Source: Candidatus Aegiribacteria sp. (GTDB lineage Bacteria; Fermentibacterota; Fermentibacteria; Fermentibacterales; JCC-6). From it: 46,169 nt of DNA. A program made the position numbers and the translations under genes. This document shows positions 7,919-15,805 of this stretch, piece by piece. Numbering within the stretch: the first letter of the stretch is position 1; each line of letters opens with the position of its first letter. The DNA lies in NCBI GenBank assembly GCA_021108005.1, contig JAIORS010000211.1:1-46169 (forward strand). Direction: 5' to 3'. The notes below the pieces were generated by a model. It saw nothing but the letters and a program-made list of their open reading frames with translations. It did no database searches and was not told the DNA's origin.

Positions 7919-9637
7919 TTATCGTCCGAGCACTACTACGTTTGAAGTTTCTCTTGAGCCTTCTTTTTCGAAAAGGATCGAGTAAGCACCGGCAGGCAGC
8001 CCGGAAGAGACATTCCAGTAGAATCCACCGTCTTCCGACTCGATACTTCGCTCAAGCACAACCCTTCCGGAGAGATCGTAGATACTGATGTTTCCGGAAC
8101 TGTTGCCTGTGTTAATCCAGGTACCGCTTCTTACCGGGTTGCTTTCAGCGAAGAAATCTTCATTTGCTTCATTCTCATCGTGGCCTGCAATTGGAACATA
8201 CATGTAACTTGTATTTCCAGAAAACCATATCTCATGGGCAGGCGACAGGGCAGCCGGCGGGCCATGACCTCCGGCATCGAGATTACTATCTATTTTTGTC
8301 CACACAAGGTCGTAGCCCTCGGTGTACATCGCGGCCTTCTTCGTTGCTTCGGATGGGAACAGGTCGTCATGAGCTACATCCATGGAGATGTTTTCCCAGC
8401 CGAACCACGAAGGAGAAACAGCTATTCTGTGCGCCTGGAAGATCTCATAGTCCATGCCATCCCAGGCTTGCCAGGCCGTATGAAGCATATCGAACTGGTC
8501 GCAGGCTATAGAAGGGAATTCGTTGTCAATCATTCCGCTGGATACTGTTTCAAAGGGTATCCATACTCCGCCGTATCTGTTGCTGTAGCGGATTTCCTGC
8601 GTTATTTCCGCGTACATTCCGGCAAGTGGTCCCGGGAAACTTGTGGGAACGGTAGGGTCGAAGCCCGGCTTGTAAGGTCCAGGTGAGTCAGGATCATGAG
8701 GTAATACTCCATGCATCCATACAACGTGCGGGATGTCTTCCCTGCTTACTGTAAGTGAAGGATATCCATCTTCGCTGTTACTTCCGGACTGGATCGACAC
8801 ATTCTCGGATACATTCCATGAGAATCCGGCGTCGGGACTGCTTCGGTAATAGATATTCGGTGGAGAAGAAGCCAGATCGTCATTCCATACTACGTGAACC
8901 TGATCCGAATAGTAAGTGAACTGTGAAGGCGGATCCATGAAATCGATCACAGTTGCCACATCCGGCATCTGGCTGTTCGTTGACGGGGTCTGGCTGATGT
9001 CAGTAAGGTTTGTCCAGCTAATGCCATGGTCGGGGCTCATCAGGTACAGTATTTCCGAATACAAACCTTCGTAATCCTCCTCCTGCCATACTACATGAAG
9101 AAGGTTGCCCAGTGAACAGTCGATATCCGGGACTAGCGAGTTGCGTGGACTTGTGTAAATCGGAACCGGCATTCCCCACGCGTCGGGAGGCGGGTTTTGC
9201 ATGTTAGGACACGATACGTACCAGATATCGTATACACCGGACATATCATCCTTATGCTGCCATACAACATGAAGTGTATCGTCATCACTTGGATTCAGTG
9301 CTGAACCGTGTTCTATGGCGATTGATGGATACCTGTCATCCTCTGGCATAGAAGCAATGGGGAAAGGTGGTGTCCAGTCCATTGATGAAGTGGGTGGTGC
9401 CGGTAGAATGGTATGACTGTAGAAAATATCGCAGGGGCCGCCCGGAGTTGCATCGGGATTAATCTGGGTATGGTAGACCATGTGAAAATACCCATCGGCA
9501 TCCCTCACGATGCTCCTGGCATTGTTAAACCCTGTAGCTTCCCATTCACTCGACAGGTCTCCATCCACCTGATGACCCTGTGCCAGTACTATGGAAGTAC
9601 AGGCAAAGAGTACGAGTAAGAAAAGGTTCGTTTTCAT
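7919..9637 (-). CDS. Secreted BNR/sialidase-like beta-propeller protein with T9SS sorting domain
   Basis: This 572-aa protein has a cleavable signal peptide ending at VLAQG. The body repeats a strand motif of the type hHVVWQ at least five times (LHVVWQHKDD, LHVVWQEED, VHVVWNDD, PHVVWMHG, LHTAWQAWD), as in BNR/sialidase-like propellers. No catalytic sialidase residues can be claimed. The last 80 residues form a T9SS type A sorting domain (NPVRSG, ISIYDLSGRVV, GLPAGAYSILF, VVVLGR). It is probably exported and displayed on the surface or released. AAGGAG precedes the ATG. Confidence 0.8.
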   Translation of the reverse strand: MKTNLFLLVLFACTSIVLAQGHQVDGDLSSEWEATGFNNARSIVRDADGYFHMVYHTQINPDATPGGPCDIFYSHTILPAPPTSSMDWTPPFPIASMPEDDRYPSIAIEHGSALNPSDDDTLHVVWQHKDDMSGVYDIWYVSCPNMQNPPPDAWGMPVPIYTSPRNSLVPDIDCSLGNLLHVVWQEEDYEGLYSEILYLMSPDHGISWTNLTDISQTPSTNSQMPDVATVIDFMDPPSQFTYYSDQVHVVWNDDLASSPPNIYYRSSPDAGFSWNVSENVSIQSGSNSEDGYPSLTVSREDIPHVVWMHGVLPHDPDSPGPYKPGFDPTVPTSFPGPLAGMYAEITQEIRYSNRYGGVWIPFETVSSGMIDNEFPSIACDQFDMLHTAWQAWDGMDYEIFQAHRIAVSPSWFGWENISMDVAHDDLFPSEATKKAAMYTEGYDLVWTKIDSNLDAGGHGPPAALSPAHEIWFSGNTSYMYVPIAGHDENEANEDFFAESNPVRSGTWINTGNSSGNISIYDLSGRVVLERSIESEDGGFYWNVSSGLPAGAYSILFEKEGSRETSNVVVLGR

Positions 9638-9773
9638 TGTATTCTCCTTTCGATTGGTGAAATAACTATCACTAATACCTATAGCAATTTGAATGCCAGG
9701 ACTCTATGCGCAACTCCGACAAGCACTAATGGCAAATTCAGCACAATTCAATGAAAAATGGATAGGTGAATAA

Positions 9774-9796
9774 TTCCCTATTAGGGAAATATTCCC
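9774..9796. promoter_or_regulatory. Palindromic TTCCCT repeats, possible operator
   Basis: TTCCCT (9774-9779) faces AGGGAA (9783-9788), and a third TTCCCT follows at once. Related TCCCTAT words occur again shortly before the start at 9927. They lie in the AT-rich gap (9638-9926) between the propeller gene and the sigma-54 regulator. No protein can be assigned to them. Confidence 0.3.
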
Positions 9797-9841
9797 TGAT
9801 ATATTACTTGAATCTCCAATCGATCATCCTGCATTCTAACA

Positions 9842-9871
9842 TTGCAAATATTATAGAATAATTATTATTAT
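9842..9871 (+). promoter_or_regulatory. Possible promoter of the sigma-54 regulator
   Basis: TTGCAA (9842-9847) and TATTAT (9866-9871) are spaced by 18 nt in a very AT-rich stretch, about 55 nt before the ATG. Confidence 0.4.
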
Positions 9872-9926
9872 AAATCCCTATAGACATTTGAATATGTATG
9901 ACATATTTTCCCTATGGAGGTTCGTA

Positions 9927-12900
9927 ATGTCAGAAAAACCCGGTTTTACAGGTAAAGTGCTTTCAAGAAAACACCTCTCAGAAGGTAGAATTGAAGTCCG
10001 ATTTTCAACTCCATCCGGTGAATTGCGTCTTGGAAGGGTTTTCAGTTTCAGCGGCGGTACAAGTACTGCAAAGAACGTATTCAACCTTCTGAAGAGCATG
10101 GATGTTAAGGATGTTATCTTTCCGGATAGACTCGATTCACTTGAAGATGGCAGATACTGTCTTTCAGTTCCCGAAGGGTCTATCTCTTCGTATTCAGGTC
10201 CTGCTCTGTCAGTAAAGCAGCTTATAGCTCCTCTTGTCTCGATGCATGAAAAGGGGTGGGTTCATTACGATATCTCACCTCGGTGTTTCGTCAGAAAAGA
10301 TGGTGATCTACATCTGATATGTTTTGGAGAAGCGCTATTCACACGCGGAATTGTTGAGGGTTCGGAACTCGCTGCCGGTATTCCGTCATCTATTTACTAT
10401 GACCTGTCACTATTTGGAAGAAGCATCAGACAGGGAAGTGGACATCTCTGGTCAGGTGACAACGCTGAATCTGTTGAAAGGATGTGTTCCGGTTCCATCA
10501 GCGAAAGGATAGACGCGTTCACGAAAATCTGCGGAAATGCTGAAAATTTGTACGGTCATAATAGGGACAGTATAAAGGCAGGGGATGATCAATCCGTTAT
10601 CCTGCTGCATGGAGGATCCTGGCGGGAACGTGACCGTATCGCATCCATCTATTCCACCGATGCCATCGACAGAGGCTGGATTGTAAGATTCGTCCGCTGT
10701 TCACCCATTGAATCTCAAAGACCACTTCCGGGCCGTTTTCCTTGTGGAGAAGCATGTATCGATTCGGGATCCTCGCTTATCAGTGAGCTATTCCCATCAA
10801 TGAGCGGAGTGAACAGGCTTCTCGTTATCGATCAGATAGAATACGCATCGGAAGATCTGGCTGCGATATCAGCCGGACTCAGCAGATCTTCATCTGCCGG
10901 ATTGAATCTGCTCATTACTTCATCCAGTCAGGATTCACTGGATAACTTCAATCTTAACAGGATCATAGAAGTTAAGGGTAAGCGGGAAAGAGCTATAGAA
11001 TGGCAGTTAGATCAGCTCCCACCCGATGTACTGGGAAAAGGATACCCGCTTCTTTCAGGTAACGGGCCACGCTATCGATGTGGTGAAGGCTCAGAAGTTC
11101 CTGAACAGATATCTCTTACAACTGAAGATCTTTTCAGGGAAGGTGCATACAGGATACTGAGCGGATCCGTCAGTTATAGTGACCACGACCGTGAGTTCGC
11201 AATCGAGAGTCTTCTGAAACTTGGCAGGTATGATGAAGTACTCGAATATACGGACGACGCATACCTTTCACAGAGAGCGGAAGCTCACCTGGCGCTTGGG
11301 AATGCCGTAGAAGCGAGAGAAATGGCTCTCGAATCGCTTAATTCCGATCCCGACAGTAAGAAAAAAGCGTTACTGCTGGCCCGTGCGCTTTGTGAGCTTA
11401 ACGAATACGATTATGCAGAAAGCCTCCTGTTGAAGCTTCATGGAACTGAATCTGTTCTACTCCTTGCGAGGATACTTGATCGACAGGGCAGAGGATCTGA
11501 AGTTCTTCCTCTTTTTCGGAAAGCTTTTGAATCAGCTGAAAACGGGGACAAAGTAAGGCTGCTTTGTTCCGAAGTGAATATTCAGATGAGAATGGGCGAT
11601 TACAGAAAAGCAAGGGATCTTTCTCACGAAGCCGTTGAAATGGCCTTCAGCCTGTCGGATATCGGTCTGATAATCAGCAGTCTCAGGGAAAGGGGCAGGA
11701 TAAAAGAAGTCCTGGGATTGTGGAATGATTCCCTTGATGATTACAGGTTAAGCCTGTCATTCAGTGCTGAAGATCCGGATCTGGAAAGCTCGTACGCTCT
11801 TGTGGATCTTTTTGTGCTTGAGGTTAAAACAGGGGATCTCAAGGCAGCGGAGAATACGTTCAACGAATTGACAATATACCTCCGGGGGAAAGCTACCGAT
11901 ACAGATATTCAGCTCATCAGCCTTCTGAAGGCGCATAAGGGGGCACTCCTCGGTCTGGGTTCCATTTCACTCAGAAGCGCTTCGAAAGCGGCTGCAATTG
12001 CGTCATCAGACAGGATGAATTTGAAACATGCGCTCAGCTTGCTGTACCTTGGGCAGTTGCAGATTCAGAGTGGTGACAGCAGCGCGGGTTTCAGCAGCCT
12101 GAATCAGGCAAGGGCCGAAGCCGGGTTTATGGGCGATCGACATCTTATGCTTCTTATTGATCTGGCATCATCCATTGGGGGAAAGGAGGTTGATGCATCG
12201 GAGATTGTCATGGAGGCAGGTGAGCTGGGGCTTAAGATCGAGAAGCTTGAAGGTGAGCTGATTGCAGCGGAAAAAGCTGAGGAATTCAGTCTGTTGCTTG
12301 CAGAAATGCTGAACGTCCCTTTCCCGCTGAAAGTAATTGAAATCACATCAAAATTCGGTCTTCCTGAGAATAAAAAACTCTCTAACAGGATTCTGAACAC
12401 ATTCGGTAATATTTCAGATAAACTCGAAGGGGAAGAACTAACGGCATTTCTGGATAATCATGGTTATCTGGTTGAAGAACTCGAAAAACTCTCCTACAAC
12501 AATATGATAGAGCTTATTCGAAATGGAATTGAAAAAACCGCTGACTGGATTTCTTCCCGCTCAGGCCAGGATCTCAGATTACCTGACCTGGCTGATAAAC
12601 TCGATCTTGTCTCCCTGGATACCGAACCTTCCGGAAAACCCGGAGAGAGGAAGGTTTGTGAAGATCCTCCCCTCTACGCCAGCGGAAGTGATCTCGGGCT
12701 GATTGAGATCCTTGGACCGGTGATAGCTTCCGTTTCGGGTATTCGACCTGCTGAAATTCCGATGAAGGGAGAAGCTGCCGAAATGTTTCCGGAGATAATT
12801 GGGAATTCGAACATCGTAGTGGAGCTCAAAAGGAAGATGAGAAGGATTTCCAGAATGCAGATTCCCGTGCTTGTTACCGGGGAGACTGGAACCGGTAAGG

Positions 12901-13214
12901 AACTGGTAGCAAGGGGAATCCATTCGGAAAGTTCCCGCGGAGACCGTTCACTGGTTTCAGTGGACTGCGGAGCTATTGCGGAAAATCTGCTTGAGTCAGA
13001 GCTTTTCGGGGCTTCAAAAGGTGCGTACACCGGAAGCGGATTGGATAGAGAGGGTTTGATGGAAGCCGCAAATGGCGGTACGCTATTTCTTGATGAAATT
13101 GGTAATCTATCTCCCGCACTGCAGGTTAAGCTTCTTCGGGTTCTTGAAACGGGCAAAGTAAGAAGGCTTGGTGAGACTAGAGAGAGAAGCATAGATTTTC
13201 GAATTATCATATAG
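9927..13214 (+). CDS. Sigma-54-dependent regulator with pseudokinase and TPR regions, N-terminal part (frameshifted)
   Basis: The start at 9927 follows a GGAGG at 9916-9920. The N-terminal 170 residues resemble a Ser/Thr kinase C-lobe: GWVHYDIS stands for the HRD loop, but the DFG motif is ICFGE and no glycine-rich loop or catalytic Lys is apparent, so it is probably a pseudokinase. A degenerate NTPase-like part (residues about 220-370) and helical TPR-like repeats (about 420-780) follow. The C-terminal part is a sigma-54 AAA+ domain with Walker A GETGTGKE (about 987), the sigma-54 contact loop GAYTGS (normally GAFTGA, about 1031) and Walker B GTLFLDEIG. The frame ends at 13214 within the AAA+ domain. 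The rest is at 13214-13708 in the -1 frame. Confidence 0.8.
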   Translation: MSEKPGFTGKVLSRKHLSEGRIEVRFSTPSGELRLGRVFSFSGGTSTAKNVFNLLKSMDVKDVIFPDRLDSLEDGRYCLSVPEGSISSYSGPALSVKQLIAPLVSMHEKGWVHYDISPRCFVRKDGDLHLICFGEALFTRGIVEGSELAAGIPSSIYYDLSLFGRSIRQGSGHLWSGDNAESVERMCSGSISERIDAFTKICGNAENLYGHNRDSIKAGDDQSVILLHGGSWRERDRIASIYSTDAIDRGWIVRFVRCSPIESQRPLPGRFPCGEACIDSGSSLISELFPSMSGVNRLLVIDQIEYASEDLAAISAGLSRSSSAGLNLLITSSSQDSLDNFNLNRIIEVKGKRERAIEWQLDQLPPDVLGKGYPLLSGNGPRYRCGEGSEVPEQISLTTEDLFREGAYRILSGSVSYSDHDREFAIESLLKLGRYDEVLEYTDDAYLSQRAEAHLALGNAVEAREMALESLNSDPDSKKKALLLARALCELNEYDYAESLLLKLHGTESVLLLARILDRQGRGSEVLPLFRKAFESAENGDKVRLLCSEVNIQMRMGDYRKARDLSHEAVEMAFSLSDIGLIISSLRERGRIKEVLGLWNDSLDDYRLSLSFSAEDPDLESSYALVDLFVLEVKTGDLKAAENTFNELTIYLRGKATDTDIQLISLLKAHKGALLGLGSISLRSASKAAAIASSDRMNLKHALSLLYLGQLQIQSGDSSAGFSSLNQARAEAGFMGDRHLMLLIDLASSIGGKEVDASEIVMEAGELGLKIEKLEGELIAAEKAEEFSLLLAEMLNVPFPLKVIEITSKFGLPENKKLSNRILNTFGNISDKLEGEELTAFLDNHGYLVEELEKLSYNNMIELIRNGIEKTADWISSRSGQDLRLPDLADKLDLVSLDTEPSGKPGERKVCEDPPLYASGSDLGLIEILGPVIASVSGIRPAEIPMKGEAAEMFPEIIGNSNIVVELKRKMRRISRMQIPVLVTGETGTGKELVARGIHSESSRGDRSLVSVDCGAIAENLLESELFGASKGAYTGSGLDREGLMEAANGGTLFLDEIGNLSPALQVKLLRVLETGKVRRLGETRERSIDFRIII

Positions 13215-13708
13215 TTGAGTCATCGGGAGGAGATTTCAGATCAGACCTGTTTTTCAGGATAGCAGTCGTAATCCTCCGAATACCGCCCTTGAGGAACAGA
13301 GTAGAGGATATTCCACTTCTTGTGAATCATTTTACCGCCGAAGCAGGGAACGAACAAGAACCTCCGAGGTTTTCAAGAGGTGCACTGACGAAGTTGTCCC
13401 GGTATTCATGGCCGGGAAATATCCGTGAGCTGAGGAATGTCGTTCAGAGGGCACTTCTATTTCATTCAGGCGATATGATAGATGCTGGCGATATTGAATT
13501 CGGAATATCTTCGATGGCGGGTATTCACTTTGTTGCAAAGACAGATCTGAAGACCCTTGAGGATTGTATCAGCGAACATGTATACCGTATTGTTCGGACC
13601 TGTGATGGCAACAAAGCGGAAGCTTCCAGAATACTTGAATGCGATCCAAAGACAGTTCGCAAGTACTGTGCTTTATTTGACAGGCATGCGAAAGGTCAGT
13701 CAAATTAG
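13214..13708 (+). CDS. C-terminal fragment of the sigma-54 regulator (rest of AAA+ domain and Fis-type HTH)
   Basis: This frame continues the regulator broken at 13214 and has no good start of its own. It opens with SSGGDFRSDLFFRIAVV, which aligns with the FREDLYYRLNVV region of NtrC-type AAA+ domains. PPLRNRVEDIPLLVNHF and WPGNIRELRNVVQRA follow, then a Fis-type helix-turn-helix (GNKAEASRILECDPKTVRKY). About six residues expected between DFRII and the FRSDL part, including the sensor I Asn, are missing at the junction. That makes a real deletion likelier than a one-base sequencing error. The gene may be a decaying pseudogene. Its stop overlaps that of hutU. Confidence 0.75.
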   Translation, partial: VESSGGDFRSDLFFRIAVVILRIPPLRNRVEDIPLLVNHFTAEAGNEQEPPRFSRGALTKLSRYSWPGNIRELRNVVQRALLFHSGDMIDAGDIEFGISSMAGIHFVAKTDLKTLEDCISEHVYRIVRTCDGNKAEASRILECDPKTVRKYCALFDRHAKGQSN

Positions 13709-15717
13709 AAAATGTTGTCTACTACACTGTCATCGGCTATTTCGGGAATTGTTATTTTCATATCAGGTTCGGCTTCCATAGCTTTTCTTATCGCGTAAAT
13801 GGCTCCCGGATTTCGAGCCCATGACCGCCTTGCCAGACCGTTTGTGACATCCCAGGTCACCATGCCGGACGCTCGTTCCGCAGCTTCCGGTGAACCGTCG
13901 AGAAGAAGGCCGAAGCCACCGTTGATTACTTCACCCCAGCCTACCCCTCCGCCGTTGTGAAGTGATACCCAGGTGGCGCCCCTGAAAGAATCGCCTATGA
14001 CATTCTGAACTGCCATGTCAGCTGTGAACATGCTTCCGTCTTTAATATTCGCGGTTTCCCTGTAGGGGGAATCCGTTCCGGAAACATCGTGGTGGTCTCT
14101 GCCGAGAACTATGGGAGCGGTAATATCACCACTGGCTATCGCCTCGTTGAAAGCCCTGGCGATATTGATTCTACCCTCCCTGTCAGCGTAGAGAATTCGT
14201 GCCTGGGAACCAACTACCATTCTGTTCTCTTCAGCTTGCCTTATCCATCGGACATTGTCCAGCATCTGTCGTTTGATCTCAGTGTCAGCTTCCTCTGCCA
14301 TTTTCTCAAGAACACTGGCGGCAATCCTGTCGGTTTTTTTCAGATCTTCATGGTCGCAGGACGTACAGACCCATCTGAACGGGCCGAATCCGTAATCGAA
14401 GCAGATGGGACCCATTATGTCTTCCACATAGGATGGGTATGCAAAAGTTCCGTCCTCGAGCAGAATTCCCTGTGCCCCTGCCCTTGATGCTTCAAGAAGG
14501 AAGGCGTTACCGTAATCCCAGAAGAACATGCCACGGTCATGAAGGGTGTTTATTGCCCTTACCTGCCGGCGGAGGGATTCATGCACCATTTCTTTGAATT
14601 CCTCAGGGTTCTCAACCATCATTCTGTTCGATTCATCGAGGGAGAGGCCGACCGGATAATAGCCGCCAAGATAGGGATTATGGAGGGAAGTCTGATCGCT
14701 TCCCAGATCAACGGAAATACCTTCGGCCACAAGCTTTTCCCATAGATCCACGATATTTCCTGTATACCCCAGAGAAAGAGGCTCTCCGGCTCTGCGTGCC
14801 TTTTCGATTCTGACAAGAACCCTGTCGAGGTCATCTTCAACTTCCTGAAGCCACCCCTGTTCGTGCCTTGTTTTTATCGCTATCGGGTTGATCTCGGCAA
14901 TCACGCATACTGCTCCCGCTATAACCGAAGCTTTAGCCTGGGCTCCGCTCATACCGCCAAGTCCCGAGGTGACAAACAGTTTTCCCGACAGGTCCGCCTC
15001 GGGAGGCAGTCCGAGGTATTTTCTGCCAGCGTTAAGAAGCGTTATGGTAGTTCCGTGAACGATTCCCTGGGGGCCTATGTACATGAAACTCCCAGCTGTC
15101 ATCTGACCGTACGATGTCACACCCAGAGCAGCCATCCTGTCGTAATCCTCCCTGGAGCTGTAATTGGGTATCACCATACCATTCGTAAGCACCAGCCTGG
15201 GCGCTTCGGGATGGGAGGGGAAAAGACCAAGCGGATGCCCAGAGTAGAGGACAAGGGTTTGATTTTCAGTCATCTCGGAAAGGTATTTCATAGTAATGAG
15301 GTATTGAGCCCAGTTCTGGAATACCGTTCCGTTGCCTCCGTAGGTTATCAATTCCTGTGGGTGTTGGGCTACGGCTGTGTCAAGGTTGTTCTGTATCATC
15401 AGCATTATCCCGGCTGCCTTGCGTGTTCTTGAGGGATACTCATCTATGGGTCTGGCTTTCATTTCGTATGTTGGCATGAATCTCCGCATGTATATCCTGC
15501 CGTCATCTTCAAGTTCAGCGGCGAATTCGGGAGCAAGTTCTGAGTGCCATTCCTTCGGGAAATAGCGAAGAGCGTTTTTCAATGCGAGTTTCTTCTCGTC
15601 AGTTGTAAGTACATCCGGTCTTGCCGGTGCATGGTTCACTCCGGGAAGGTCAGGTGGCATAGGTGGAATCGAATCAGGAATACCCTGAGAAATTTGTTCA
15701 CTGAAACTGTCTGACAT
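13705..15717 (-). CDS. hutU: Urocanate hydratase (urocanase)
   Basis: This 670-aa enzyme of histidine degradation adds water to urocanate to give imidazolone propionate, using NAD+ as an electrophile. It has the urocanase hallmarks: ITYGGNGTVFQNWAQY, the TAGSFMYIGPQGIVHGTT segment, GGMSGAQAKA of the NAD-binding fold, and a C-terminal SLHNGGGVGWGEVINGG. The length fits the longer urocanase type. The start is the ATG at 15717 behind GGAGG, rather than the ATG at 15729. No other hut gene is in the window. It supports amino acid fermentation as a lifestyle. Confidence 0.95.
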   Translation of the reverse strand: MSDSFSEQISQGIPDSIPPMPPDLPGVNHAPARPDVLTTDEKKLALKNALRYFPKEWHSELAPEFAAELEDDGRIYMRRFMPTYEMKARPIDEYPSRTRKAAGIMLMIQNNLDTAVAQHPQELITYGGNGTVFQNWAQYLITMKYLSEMTENQTLVLYSGHPLGLFPSHPEAPRLVLTNGMVIPNYSSREDYDRMAALGVTSYGQMTAGSFMYIGPQGIVHGTTITLLNAGRKYLGLPPEADLSGKLFVTSGLGGMSGAQAKASVIAGAVCVIAEINPIAIKTRHEQGWLQEVEDDLDRVLVRIEKARRAGEPLSLGYTGNIVDLWEKLVAEGISVDLGSDQTSLHNPYLGGYYPVGLSLDESNRMMVENPEEFKEMVHESLRRQVRAINTLHDRGMFFWDYGNAFLLEASRAGAQGILLEDGTFAYPSYVEDIMGPICFDYGFGPFRWVCTSCDHEDLKKTDRIAASVLEKMAEEADTEIKRQMLDNVRWIRQAEENRMVVGSQARILYADREGRINIARAFNEAIASGDITAPIVLGRDHHDVSGTDSPYRETANIKDGSMFTADMAVQNVIGDSFRGATWVSLHNGGGVGWGEVINGGFGLLLDGSPEAAERASGMVTWDVTNGLARRSWARNPGAIYAIRKAMEAEPDMKITIPEIADDSVVDNIF

Positions 15718-15752
15718 GAAAACCTCCACTGCATATATTCATAGTAACTGAC

Positions 15753-15776
15753 GTTGATTGACAGATAATAATCAAC
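15753..15776. promoter_or_regulatory. Inverted repeat between hutU and the M14 peptidase gene
   Basis: GTTGATT (15753-15759) and AATCAAC (15770-15776) are perfect 7-nt arms 10 nt apart in the divergent intergenic region, a possible operator for either gene. Chance occurrence is possible. Confidence 0.25.
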
Positions 15777-15805
15777 ATGTTCCCTTTTTCCCAGAGAAGG
15801 TAATA

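Noticed and set aside
12674-13210. 178-aa minus-strand frame rich in Ser and Pro
   Set aside because: It is antisense to the sigma-54 AAA+ domain, whose motifs are unmistakable on the plus strand.
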